NCBI RefSeq assembly: GCF_010550245.1
Contig: NZ_JAAGLU010000041.1
Coordinates: forward strand, 1-64,000
Source of the DNA: Streptomyces sp. SID12501
Lineage (GTDB): Bacteria > Actinomycetota > Actinomycetes > Streptomycetales > Streptomycetaceae
Length of the DNA: 64,000 bases
Direction of reading: 5' to 3'
Part shown: in pieces, positions 32,086 to 39,840 of the stretch
How the letters are laid out: each line of letters begins with the position of its first letter
Position numbering within the stretch: the stretch's first letter is position 1
Translations under genes and position numbers: made by a program
Notes under the pieces: model-generated
The model's database searches: none
What the model was told of the DNA's origin: nothing
What the model saw: only the letters and a program-made list of their open reading frames with translations

Positions 32086-32135
32086 GGGGCGCGGGGCTGC
32101 GACATTTGCGGCTCCGCCGCGGGGCGCGACAAGCC
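32086..32135 (+). repeat. Dispersed intergenic repeat, copy A
   Basis: Core reads GGGGCGCGGGGCTG, a few variable bases, TTTGCGGCTCCGCCGC, GGGGCGCGAC, AAGCC. It contains the hairpin GCGGC-TCC-GCCGC. It starts 22 bases after the DedA stop. Copies B (36410) and C (42675) match in inverted orientation. Confidence 0.75.
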
Positions 32136-32210
32136 ACAGCGCACCCGCACCCGCCCCACAACAGAACCCCCGAGCTCCTAGGCGCCCACGCCAGGCGAAC
32201 GCACCCGGAA

Positions 32211-33917
32211 CTAAAACCCTCGCGTCCGCTTGGCGGCCCGCCGCCCCCCGGCGGAGCCGCCCGGCACCCTCAAGAACAACCGCGAGATCTCCGACCCCAG
32301 ATTCACCCCGATGGCGATGGCCATGGCCAGCGCCGCGGCCTTCGACAGCGAGACCAACCCCGCGTCCATGTCGTTCTGCGCGATCGACAACAGCCCGAAA
32401 TACGTCGGGGACCCCGGCAGCAGGGGCCCGATCGCCGCAGTGGTGTACGGCAGGGCCGACGCGTACCGGTACCGCGACAGCAACTGCCCGAACAGCCCGA
32501 CCAGCCCCGCCGCGACGGCCGTCGAGGCCACCGGCGAGAAGCCGCCGGTGTAGTGCATGGCGCCGTACACGCTCCACGCCACACCCCCGTTGAGCGTCAC
32601 GATGAGCACAGTGGAACGTTCCTGCTGGAGCATGACCGCGAAGGTCAGCGACACCAGCATGGACGCGCTGATCTGCCACAGAGGCCGCTCCACGCTCCCC
32701 AGCGCCGCGTCAGGATTGAGCTCGGCGCCCAGCTTCACGCCGAAGTACAGGATCAGCAGCACCCCGACGACGATGCCCACGAAGAAGTACATGACCTCCA
32801 GCAGGCGCGCGGACGCGGTGATGTAGAACCCGGTCAGCCCGTCCTGCACCCCGGCCACCAGCGCCCGCCCGGGCAGCAGCGCGAACAGCCCGCCGGTGAC
32901 CACCGCGGACGCCTTCACGTCCACGTGCGCGGCCGTCAGCGCGATCCCTATCGCGGCCGGCGGCATCGCGGCCACCGTGAACTGGTAGAACTCCGGCAGC
33001 CCACGCCCCGCGCACAGCCACGCCAGCCGGTCGCCCAGCATCGCGCCGAGCGCCGCCGCCACGAAGACGACCACGTCACCGCCGACGAGCACGGAGGCCG
33101 CGCCCGCGAGCAGCCCGGCGGCGACGGTGAGCGCCCAGCCGGGATACGGGTGCCGGTTCCGCCGGATCTCCGCAAGGCGCCTGTAAGCCTCTTCCAGAGA
33201 CGTGGCGGTCTCCGAGTCGCTCAGGTCGTCCACGAGCCGGTAGACGGCCGCCAGGCGCGTGTAGTCGGTGCCCCGGCGCCGGACCGTCCGTGACGCCGTC
33301 ACGGGATCCTCGACGAGCGAGGGCTGGTACGTGATCGACAGCAGCGTGAAGGTGACGGTCGGCTCGCAGCGGTCGAGGCCGTAGGACCGGCAGACGGCGA
33401 ACATGGCCGCCTCCACGTCCTCGGCGCCCTCGCCGCCCGCGAGCAGCAGCTCGCCGATACGCAGGCTCATGTCCAGCACGCGCGGGACGGCCGGCCCGTC
33501 CTCCTCGGCCGCCTTCCGCAGCCGTTCCGGCGCGGGCCGTTCGGTCACCGGCATCCGCAGCATCGTGCGCATCCGGTCCTGCCAGGGCACGTCCTTGGTG
33601 AGGCTCACCACAGGGATACCCAGGGGCGGCGTGAACACGGGCGCCCGGTACGTACGCGGGGTGTTGAAGGCCGAGGCCGGTCCACCGGCGTCGCCGCCGG
33701 GCGGCTGCGGAACGTCGAGCCCGTTCGGCAGGGCGAACTCGGAGGTCGTCTCGGCCTCACCGACGACGGGCCTGGGCGGGGCCGTCCCCTCGGGGAGCGT
33801 GAACTCGGAGGTGGTGGACGAGTCCCCGTCACCACTGCCCGAGGTCCCGCCCGCGAGGGGAACCGCGTAGGCGCTCCTGGCCTCGTCCGATGCCGGCTTG
33901 CGAGCCTCGTCCGTCAC
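32211..33917 (-). CDS. Threonine/serine exporter (ThrE family)
   Basis: 568 residues from GTG 33917 (AGGGAG upstream). An N-terminal hydrophilic region of about 140 residues is followed by the ThrE domain: L-R-I-G-E-L-L-L-A-G-G-E-G-A-E-D-V-E-A-A-M-F, G-L-D-R-C-E-P-T-V-T-F-T, then about five membrane helices, and a second five-helix ThrE_2 domain with P-G-S-P-T-Y-F-G-L. The family exports L-threonine and L-serine. The repeated S-E-F-T-L-P / S-E-F-A-L-P motif in the N-terminal tail (about residues 36 and 59) is a lineage-specific duplication. It is probably separate from the ppa gene upstream because a long terminator intervenes. Confidence 0.87.
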   Translation of the reverse strand: MTDEARKPASDEARSAYAVPLAGGTSGSGDGDSSTTSEFTLPEGTAPPRPVVGEAETTSEFALPNGLDVPQPPGGDAGGPASAFNTPRTYRAPVFTPPLGIPVVSLTKDVPWQDRMRTMLRMPVTERPAPERLRKAAEEDGPAVPRVLDMSLRIGELLLAGGEGAEDVEAAMFAVCRSYGLDRCEPTVTFTLLSITYQPSLVEDPVTASRTVRRRGTDYTRLAAVYRLVDDLSDSETATSLEEAYRRLAEIRRNRHPYPGWALTVAAGLLAGAASVLVGGDVVVFVAAALGAMLGDRLAWLCAGRGLPEFYQFTVAAMPPAAIGIALTAAHVDVKASAVVTGGLFALLPGRALVAGVQDGLTGFYITASARLLEVMYFFVGIVVGVLLILYFGVKLGAELNPDAALGSVERPLWQISASMLVSLTFAVMLQQERSTVLIVTLNGGVAWSVYGAMHYTGGFSPVASTAVAAGLVGLFGQLLSRYRYASALPYTTAAIGPLLPGSPTYFGLLSIAQNDMDAGLVSLSKAAALAMAIAIGVNLGSEISRLFLRVPGGSAGGRRAAKRTRGF

Positions 33918-33976
33918 TCCGTATCGCTCCCTGCGCGTGCCCCTCCGGTACGCCCCTCAGTATGCGCACAGACGCA

Positions 33977-34012
33977 CGAACGGGCCGCACGCGCACGCGT
34001 GCGGCCCGTTCG
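33977..34012 (-). terminator. Long perfect hairpin after ppa
   Basis: CGAACGGGCCGCACGCG and its exact inverse form a 17-base stem with a two-base centre, 21 bases after the ppa stop on the minus strand. Confidence 0.8.
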
Positions 34013-34033
34013 ACGTGACGGGGTCCGGGAGCC

Positions 34034-34525
34034 TCAGTGGCCGCCCTGCTCCTTGAGGCGCTTGTACGACCGCTCGATCTCGGCCTCGGCGTCCGCGCGG
34101 CCCACCCAGTTGGCGCCCTCGACGGACTTGCCGGGCTCCAGGTCCTTGTAGACCTCGAAGAAGTGCTGGATCTCCAGACGGTCGAACTCCGACACGTGGT
34201 GGATGTCCCGCAGGTGCTCCACGCGCGGGTCGTGCGCGGGCACGCACAACAGCTTGTCGTCGCCGCCGGCCTCGTCCGTCATCCGGAACATGCCGATCGT
34301 GCGGCACTGGATCTGGCAGCCGGGGAAGGTCGGCTCGTCCAGGATGACCAGCGCGTCCAGCGGGTCGCCGTCCTCGCCGAGGGTGTTCTCGACGAAGCCG
34401 TAGTCGGCCGGGTAGCTGGTCGAGGTGAAGAGGCGACGGTCCAGACGGATCCGACCGGTCTCGTGGTCCACCTCGTACTTGTTCCGTGAACCCTTCGGAA
34501 TCTCGATCGTGACGTCGAACTCCAC
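34034..34525 (-). CDS. ppa: Inorganic pyrophosphatase
   Basis: 163 residues from GTG 34525 (GGAGGAG six bases upstream), the standard actinobacterial family I length. It begins V-E-F-D-V-T-I-E-I-P-K-G-S-R-N-K-Y-E and carries the signature Y-P-A-D-Y-G-F and the metal-binding E-D-G-D-P-L-D-A-L-V. It hydrolyses pyrophosphate from biosynthetic reactions in the cytoplasm. It is divergent from the dacB-like gene. Confidence 0.95.
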   Translation of the reverse strand: MEFDVTIEIPKGSRNKYEVDHETGRIRLDRRLFTSTSYPADYGFVENTLGEDGDPLDALVILDEPTFPGCQIQCRTIGMFRMTDEAGGDDKLLCVPAHDPRVEHLRDIHHVSEFDRLEIQHFFEVYKDLEPGKSVEGANWVGRADAEAEIERSYKRLKEQGGH

Positions 34526-34610
34526 CGCTGGCTCCTCCATGATCAACACATAGTTCTGATGGTTAAGTGTCCCTCACGCAGGTGTGTGATCGCGAAAGGG
34601 GCTGGTGGTC

Positions 34611-36368
34611 GTGCCAGAGCTGAGGCCTTGGCGGGCCGCGAGGCCGCGGGTGGCGCGGCTCGCGCGAACCGTGGGACCCCGTCTCACCCGGGCCGCGGCA
34701 ACGGTGAAACCCCAGCTCGGACGGGCCAGGGCGGCCGTGAAACCGCAACTCGAACGAGTGACGGCGACGGTCAGGCCGCAACTCGAACGAGCCGGACGAG
34801 CCACAGCCGCAGTGAAACCGCGGGTGGCGCGGATCACACAGGCCGTCGGCCCCAAACTCGCCGCTCTCCCGAGGCCGAAGACCCCGACGGCACTCTCGCT
34901 GTCACTGCCGAAGAACCTGCGGACCTGGCAGTACACCGCGGGCGCCGCCACCGCCGGACTGGCGCTGACCGCCGGCGTGGTGACCGCCGCCGGCCCCTGG
35001 GACTCCTCCGGTCAGCGTACGGCCGAGCGGGACTGGGCCGCCGTCCAGGAGCGATCCGGTGGCACGGATCACGGTCGTAATTCCGGTACGTCCGACACCT
35101 CCGCCGCCTCGGGTACATCGGCCGGGGCGCCCGCACCCGCCCCGAGCGCCCCCTCCGTGCTGACGGGCCTCGGCAGCGCCACCGGCACCGTGCGGGCGGC
35201 GCCCGCCGGAAGGGCTCTCGCGGCTGTACTGGACCCGCTCCTGAAGAACCCCGCGCTCGGCACCCGCCGGACGGCCGCCGTCGTCGACGTCGCCACCGGG
35301 AAGCGCCTGTACGGCCTGGGGGCCGGCGAGGCACTCGTCCCCGCCTCGACCACGAAGATCGCCACGGCCGTCGCCGCGCTCTCCGCGATGGGCGCCGACC
35401 ACCGCCTCACCACCCGGGCCGCCCTGGAGCCCGACACCGACGAACTCGTCCTGGTAGGCGGCGGCGACCCCACCCTGACGGCCCGTAAGGACCCGGAGGG
35501 CTGGGCGAGCCTGCGCACCCTGGCCGACTCGACGGCCGCCGCCCTCACGAAGCGCGGCGTACGCCAGGTGACGCTGTCGTACGACACCACGCTCTACGCC
35601 GGCCGGGAACTCCACCCGATCGGGGTCAACGACAACCTCGCCCCGGTCAGCGCCCTGATGACCGACGAGGCCCGTACGGACGGTTCCAGCAGCGGACCTG
35701 CCCCGCGCGGCACCGAGCCGGCGGCGGACGCGGCCCGCACCTTCGCGACCCTGCTGGCGAAGCACGGCATCAAAACGACCTCTCCCGGCCCGTCCAAGGC
35801 CACCGGCCGCGCGACCACCCTCGCGACGGTCTCCTCGCCGCCGCTCTCGGCCCTTGTCGAGCGGATGCTGACCAACAGCGACAACGACCTCGCGGAGGCC
35901 CTCGCCCGCCAGACCGCGCTCGCCACGGACGTCCGGCCCGACTTCGCGGGGGGTGCCCGGGCCATCCGTACCCAGCTGGGGAAGCTCGGACTGCCCATGT
36001 CCGGCGCCCGTTTCGCGGACGGCAGCGGCCTGAACCGTGCCGACCTCCTCACCCCCAACCTCCTCACAGCCCTCCTGGCCAAGGCCGGCGACCCGGCCCA
36101 CCCCGAACTCCGCGCGGCCCTCACCGGCCTCCCGGTGGCAGGCTTCACGGGCACCCTGAGCGCCCGTTACACGGACGGCGCGGCAGGTGTCGTACGGGCC
36201 AAGACAGGCACCCTGACCGGCGTGAACGCCCTGGCCGGCACGGTCGTCGACCGGGACGGCCGCCTCCTGGCCTTCGCCTTCCTGGCCGCCGACACCACCA
36301 GCCCGGCCCAGGCCCAGGCGGCGCTGGACCGCACGGCGACGGCGCTCGCGGCCTGCGGCTGCGGGTAG
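34611..36368 (+). CDS. dacB: D-alanyl-D-alanine carboxypeptidase/endopeptidase (PBP4, S13) with repeated cytoplasmic N-terminus
   Basis: 585 residues from GTG 34611 (AAAGGGG at 34595-34601). Residues 1-95 are basic and repetitive: units of about 12 residues of the form A-x-V-x-P-x-L-x-R-A (for example A-A-V-K-P-Q-L-E-R, A-T-V-R-P-Q-L-E-R). A membrane helix (about 110-130) and a Ser/Ala/Pro linker follow. The peptidase S13 domain has the active-site S-T-T-K, the S-D-N motif (N-S-D-N-D-L-A-E) and K-T-G (A-K-T-G-T-L-T-G). It trims or cleaves peptidoglycan cross-links outside the membrane. The repeated N-terminus is not part of the family core. Confidence 0.9.
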   Translation: MPELRPWRAARPRVARLARTVGPRLTRAAATVKPQLGRARAAVKPQLERVTATVRPQLERAGRATAAVKPRVARITQAVGPKLAALPRPKTPTALSLSLPKNLRTWQYTAGAATAGLALTAGVVTAAGPWDSSGQRTAERDWAAVQERSGGTDHGRNSGTSDTSAASGTSAGAPAPAPSAPSVLTGLGSATGTVRAAPAGRALAAVLDPLLKNPALGTRRTAAVVDVATGKRLYGLGAGEALVPASTTKIATAVAALSAMGADHRLTTRAALEPDTDELVLVGGGDPTLTARKDPEGWASLRTLADSTAAALTKRGVRQVTLSYDTTLYAGRELHPIGVNDNLAPVSALMTDEARTDGSSSGPAPRGTEPAADAARTFATLLAKHGIKTTSPGPSKATGRATTLATVSSPPLSALVERMLTNSDNDLAEALARQTALATDVRPDFAGGARAIRTQLGKLGLPMSGARFADGSGLNRADLLTPNLLTALLAKAGDPAHPELRAALTGLPVAGFTGTLSARYTDGAAGVVRAKTGTLTGVNALAGTVVDRDGRLLAFAFLAADTTSPAQAQAALDRTATALAACGCG

Positions 36369-36409
36369 CTCCGCTGGATGGGCGGTTCTTCGTCCGCGGG
36401 CCCGGTGGG

Positions 36410-36460
36410 GGCTGGTCGCGCCCCGCGGCGGAGCCGCAGACCGATACAGCCCCGCGCCCC
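36410..36460 (-). repeat. Dispersed intergenic repeat, copy B
   Basis: On the minus strand it reads GGGGCGCGGGGCTG, TATCGGTC, TGCGGCTCCGCCGC, GGGGCGCGACCAGCC. It begins 41 bases after the dacB stop within a 260-base gap that otherwise shows GC-rich sequence and, at 36617, a TACGGT -10-like element. Confidence 0.75.
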
Positions 36461-36628
36461 TGAGGGGCGCGCGTGAGAGTCCCGCACGCACCCCTGCGGG
36501 CAAGCGTTCCGCAGGGCGACAGGGGAGGGTGGGCACAGCCCGCAACGCCGGGTGCAGCCCGAACGGACCTCGCCCCTGCCGACTTCGCCGCCCTGCCCCC
36601 AGCGGAGTCGCTCCCGTACGGTTGACGC

Positions 36629-37762
36629 ATGACGAGCATCGGTGGTGCCGCATCTGCTGGGATGGTCGACTGGAATCTCGCGGTGGCGACCGCGACCCGG
36701 CTGGTACGGCCGGGACCGGAAGTCAGCCGTGACGAGGCCCGGGCCATCGTCGCGGAGCTGCGCCGGCACGCGAAGGCCTCGGAGGAGCACGTCCGGGGCT
36801 TCACCCGGATGGGAGGCGACGCCGCCCACGACACCCCCGTACTCGTCGTCGACCGCCCCGGCTGGGTACGGGCGAACGTCGCCGGGTTCCGTGAGGTGCT
36901 CAGGCCCCTGCTGGACAAGATGGGGGAGCGGCGCGGGAGTTCACCGGGCGGAGCCGTCCTCGGCGCGGTCGGCGGCAAGGTCACCGGCGTCGAACTGGGG
37001 ATGCTGCTGTCGTTCCTGTCGTCCCGCGTCCTCGGCCAGTACGAGACCTTCGCCCCGGCCACCCGCGAACTCCCGGCGGGCGCGAACGGCGGCGGACGGC
37101 TGCTCCTCGTCGCGCCGAACATCGTCCACGTGGAGCGCGAACTCGACGTACAGCCCCACGACTTCAGGCTCTGGGTGTGTCTGCACGAGGAGACGCACCG
37201 CACGCAGTTCACGGGCGTGCCCTGGCTGAGGGACCATCTGGAGGGCGAAATCCAGTCGTTCTTGGGGGAGACGGAAGTCGACCCGATGACGGTCCTGGAG
37301 CGCATCAGGGAGGCCGCGCAGTCCCTCGCGGGCGGCAGGCCGGAGGGCGAGGAGGACGACGGCGGGCGTTCCCTGGTGGAGCTGGTGCAGACGCCGGCCC
37401 AGCGGGAGATCCTCGGCCGGCTGACCGCGGTCATGTCCCTCCTGGAGGGGCACGCCGACTTCGTGATGGACGGAGTGGGCCCCGCGGTGGTGCCCTCCGT
37501 CGCCGAGATCCGGGAGAAGTTCCAGCAGCGGCGCGCCAAGGGTGCCTCACGGCTGGACCTCGCGCTGCGCAAGCTGCTCGGTCTGGATGCCAAACTCAGG
37601 CAGTACCGGGACGGCGAACGGTTCGTCCGGGCCGTCGTCGACCAGGTCGGCATGGACGGCTTCAACCGGGTGTGGACCTCCCCGAACACCCTTCCTACGA
37701 AGGCGGAGATCGCCAAACCGGCGGACTGGGTCGCGCGGGTGCACCGCAAGGCGGACCAGTGA
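36629..37762 (+). CDS. Zinc-dependent metalloprotease (actinobacterial, F420-associated family)
   Basis: 377 residues. The gluzincin-type motif is L-H-E-E-T-H-R-T-Q-F (HExxH), followed about 90 residues later by L-L-E-G-H-A-D-F-V-M-D, supplying the third zinc ligand region. The family, conserved in actinobacteria, is often labelled 'coenzyme F420 biosynthesis associated'; the actual substrate is unknown. ATG 36629 has no ribosome binding site but TACGGT lies six bases upstream, indicating a leaderless transcript. Downstream comes tilS, 190 bases away. Confidence 0.87.
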   Translation: MTSIGGAASAGMVDWNLAVATATRLVRPGPEVSRDEARAIVAELRRHAKASEEHVRGFTRMGGDAAHDTPVLVVDRPGWVRANVAGFREVLRPLLDKMGERRGSSPGGAVLGAVGGKVTGVELGMLLSFLSSRVLGQYETFAPATRELPAGANGGGRLLLVAPNIVHVERELDVQPHDFRLWVCLHEETHRTQFTGVPWLRDHLEGEIQSFLGETEVDPMTVLERIREAAQSLAGGRPEGEEDDGGRSLVELVQTPAQREILGRLTAVMSLLEGHADFVMDGVGPAVVPSVAEIREKFQQRRAKGASRLDLALRKLLGLDAKLRQYRDGERFVRAVVDQVGMDGFNRVWTSPNTLPTKAEIAKPADWVARVHRKADQ

Positions 37763-37952
37763 GCCCTCGGGATACGTGGTGAACGAATCCGGCCGACGGC
37801 AGGTGAACGCCCCTTCAATCACCCGTCCGAGGGACCGTGGAGCACGGGTAGGCGTGCAATGCTCGGGGAACGCCCCGTTTCTGTCACCATCTACACACTC
37901 TGAGTGACCGAAGTCGGCTCACCTCCCGAAAACTTCATGAAGGGAACCGGAC

Positions 37953-38996
37953 ATGGGTCCCCATCCTGCGGTCGCGGCGATACGCCTGGCGGTTCGCCGC
38001 GCTCTCCACGACGTCCTGACTGCGAACAACCCGCCCAACAGCCTCCTCCCCGGCCCCACCACCCCCGGCGAGTCCGCCCCGCTCGTCCTCGTGGCGTGCT
38101 CCGGCGGCGCCGACTCCATGGCGCTCGCCTCCGCTCTCGCGTTCGAAGCGCCCAAACTCGGTCTGCGCGCCGGTGGCGTCACCGTCGACCACGGTCTGCA
38201 GCCCGGCTCCGACCTCCGCGCCGACGAGGTCGTCCTGCGCCTGACCGAACTCGGCCTCGCCCCGGTCGAGGCCGTCGCTGTCGCCGTCGGCCGTGAGGGC
38301 GGCCCCGAGGCCGCCGCGCGCGACGCCCGGTACGGCGCCCTGGACGCCGCCGCCGAGCGCCACGGCGCCACCGCGGTCCTCCTCGGCCACACCCGCGACG
38401 ACCAGGCCGAGACAGTGCTGCTGGGCCTCGCCCGCGGCTCCGGCATCCGGTCCCTGTCCGGGATGGCGGCCGTCTCCGGACGGCCCGGGGCTCCCGACCG
38501 GTACCGCCGGCCCTTCCTCCAGCTCGACCGGCAGACCGCCCGCAAGGCGTGCATGGTCCAGTCCCTCCCGGTCTGGGACGACCCGCACAACGCCGACCCG
38601 GCCTACACCCGGTCCCGGCTGCGCCACGAGGGACTGCCCGCCCTGGAGAAGGCCCTCGGCAAGGGCGTCGTCGAGGCCCTCGCCCGCACGGCCCAGCTCT
38701 CCCGCGACGACGCCGACGCCCTCGACACCTGGGCCCGCCAGGCCGAGGCCTCCGTACGGGACACGGCGGGCCTCCTGGAGTGCGCCAAGCTGTACGCCCT
38801 GCCGCCCGCGGTACGCCGCCGCATCCTGCGCAGTGCCGCCATCGAGGCGGGCGCTCCGGCCGGTTCGCTGTTCGCCCGCCACATCGAGGAAGTCGACCGG
38901 CTGATCACCGGCTGGCGAGGTCAGGGAGCCATCAATCTCCCCGGCCGGGTCGTCGCCCAGCGGCAGGGTGGCAGACTGGTGATTCGGCAAGGCTGA
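37953..38996 (+). CDS. tilS: tRNA(Ile)-lysidine synthase
   Basis: 347 residues. The PP-loop ATPase motif is V-L-V-A-C-S-G-G-A-D-S-M-A-L, followed by V-D-H-G-L-Q and L-L-G-H-T-R-D-D-Q-A-E-T-V-L. The enzyme attaches lysine to C34 of tRNA-Ile(CAU) so that it reads AUA. The protein is short, lacking a large C-terminal domain, as in other actinobacteria. GAAGGGAA upstream supports ATG 37953. It heads the conserved tilS-hpt-ftsH order. Confidence 0.93.
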   Translation: MGPHPAVAAIRLAVRRALHDVLTANNPPNSLLPGPTTPGESAPLVLVACSGGADSMALASALAFEAPKLGLRAGGVTVDHGLQPGSDLRADEVVLRLTELGLAPVEAVAVAVGREGGPEAAARDARYGALDAAAERHGATAVLLGHTRDDQAETVLLGLARGSGIRSLSGMAAVSGRPGAPDRYRRPFLQLDRQTARKACMVQSLPVWDDPHNADPAYTRSRLRHEGLPALEKALGKGVVEALARTAQLSRDDADALDTWARQAEASVRDTAGLLECAKLYALPPAVRRRILRSAAIEAGAPAGSLFARHIEEVDRLITGWRGQGAINLPGRVVAQRQGGRLVIRQG

Positions 38997-39066
38997 ATCT
39001 CACCCCTCCTTCGGGGCGGGGCAGGGGTCGGCGAGCCGGGCGAATGGCGACGGGCGACCGAAAGTG

Positions 39067-39627
39067 ATGCGGGTGGACGCGAAAGACATGGGTGCCGACC
39101 TCAAGTCGGTACTCATCACCAAGGAAGAGATCGACGCGAAGCTCGTCGAACTGGCCGCGAAGATCGACGCGGAGTACGCGGGCAAGGACCTGCTGATCGT
39201 CGGTGTCCTCAAGGGCGCGGTGATGGTCATGGCCGACCTGGCCCGGGCACTGTCCACCCCTCTCACCATGGACTGGATGGCCGTGTCGTCGTACGGCGCG
39301 GGCACCCAGTCCTCGGGTGTGGTGCGGATCCTCAAGGACCTCGACACCGACATCAAGGGCAAGCACGTCCTCATCGTCGAGGACATCATCGACTCCGGGC
39401 TGACCCTGTCCTGGCTGATCTCCAACCTCGGCTCCCGCGAGCCCGAGTCGCTGAAGATCTGCACCCTGCTGCGCAAGCCGGAGGCCGCGAAGGTCGCCAT
39501 CGACGTGGAGTGGGTCGGCTTCGACATCCCCAACGAGTTCGTGATCGGCTACGGCCTCGACTACGCGGAGAAGTACCGCAACCTTCCGTTCGTCGGTACG
39601 CTCGCGCCCCACGTCTACGGCGGCTGA
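39067..39627 (+). CDS. hpt: Hypoxanthine phosphoribosyltransferase
   Basis: 186 residues. The PRPP-binding loop is H-V-L-I-V-E-D-I-I-D-S-G-L-T-L, preceded by V-G-V-L-K-G-A-V-M-V-M-A-D-L and followed by P-N-E-F-V-I-G-Y-G-L-D-Y. It salvages hypoxanthine and guanine to IMP and GMP. Starts at ATG 39067 or the adjoining GTG 39064; the ribosome binding site is weak. It is 70 bases after tilS and precedes ftsH, an order conserved across many Gram-positive bacteria. Confidence 0.94.
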   Translation: MRVDAKDMGADLKSVLITKEEIDAKLVELAAKIDAEYAGKDLLIVGVLKGAVMVMADLARALSTPLTMDWMAVSSYGAGTQSSGVVRILKDLDTDIKGKHVLIVEDIIDSGLTLSWLISNLGSREPESLKICTLLRKPEAAKVAIDVEWVGFDIPNEFVIGYGLDYAEKYRNLPFVGTLAPHVYGG

Positions 39628-39840
39628 GTCCCGAGGCCGCTGAGCCAAAGGGCGAGTCCTGTGGGGCGTCCGGGAACCCGGGCGGGCTTCCCACCGTTGG
39701 AGCAGGCGTGGACGGTATTGACAGCCAGCCCGTGCGCCTTCGGGTGACAATGCTGGGGTACCGTCCGAAGAGCAGTTCTTAGAACAGTCTTTGTCAAACT
39801 CACTATGGCAGGAGGGACGGGGCGGCACCGCTCCGTATCG

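Noticed and set aside
39775..39785. GTTCTTAGAAC before ftsH as a heat-shock operator
   Set aside because: It does not match the HrcA CIRCE or HspR HAIR patterns and stands alone, so it is only noted with ftsH.
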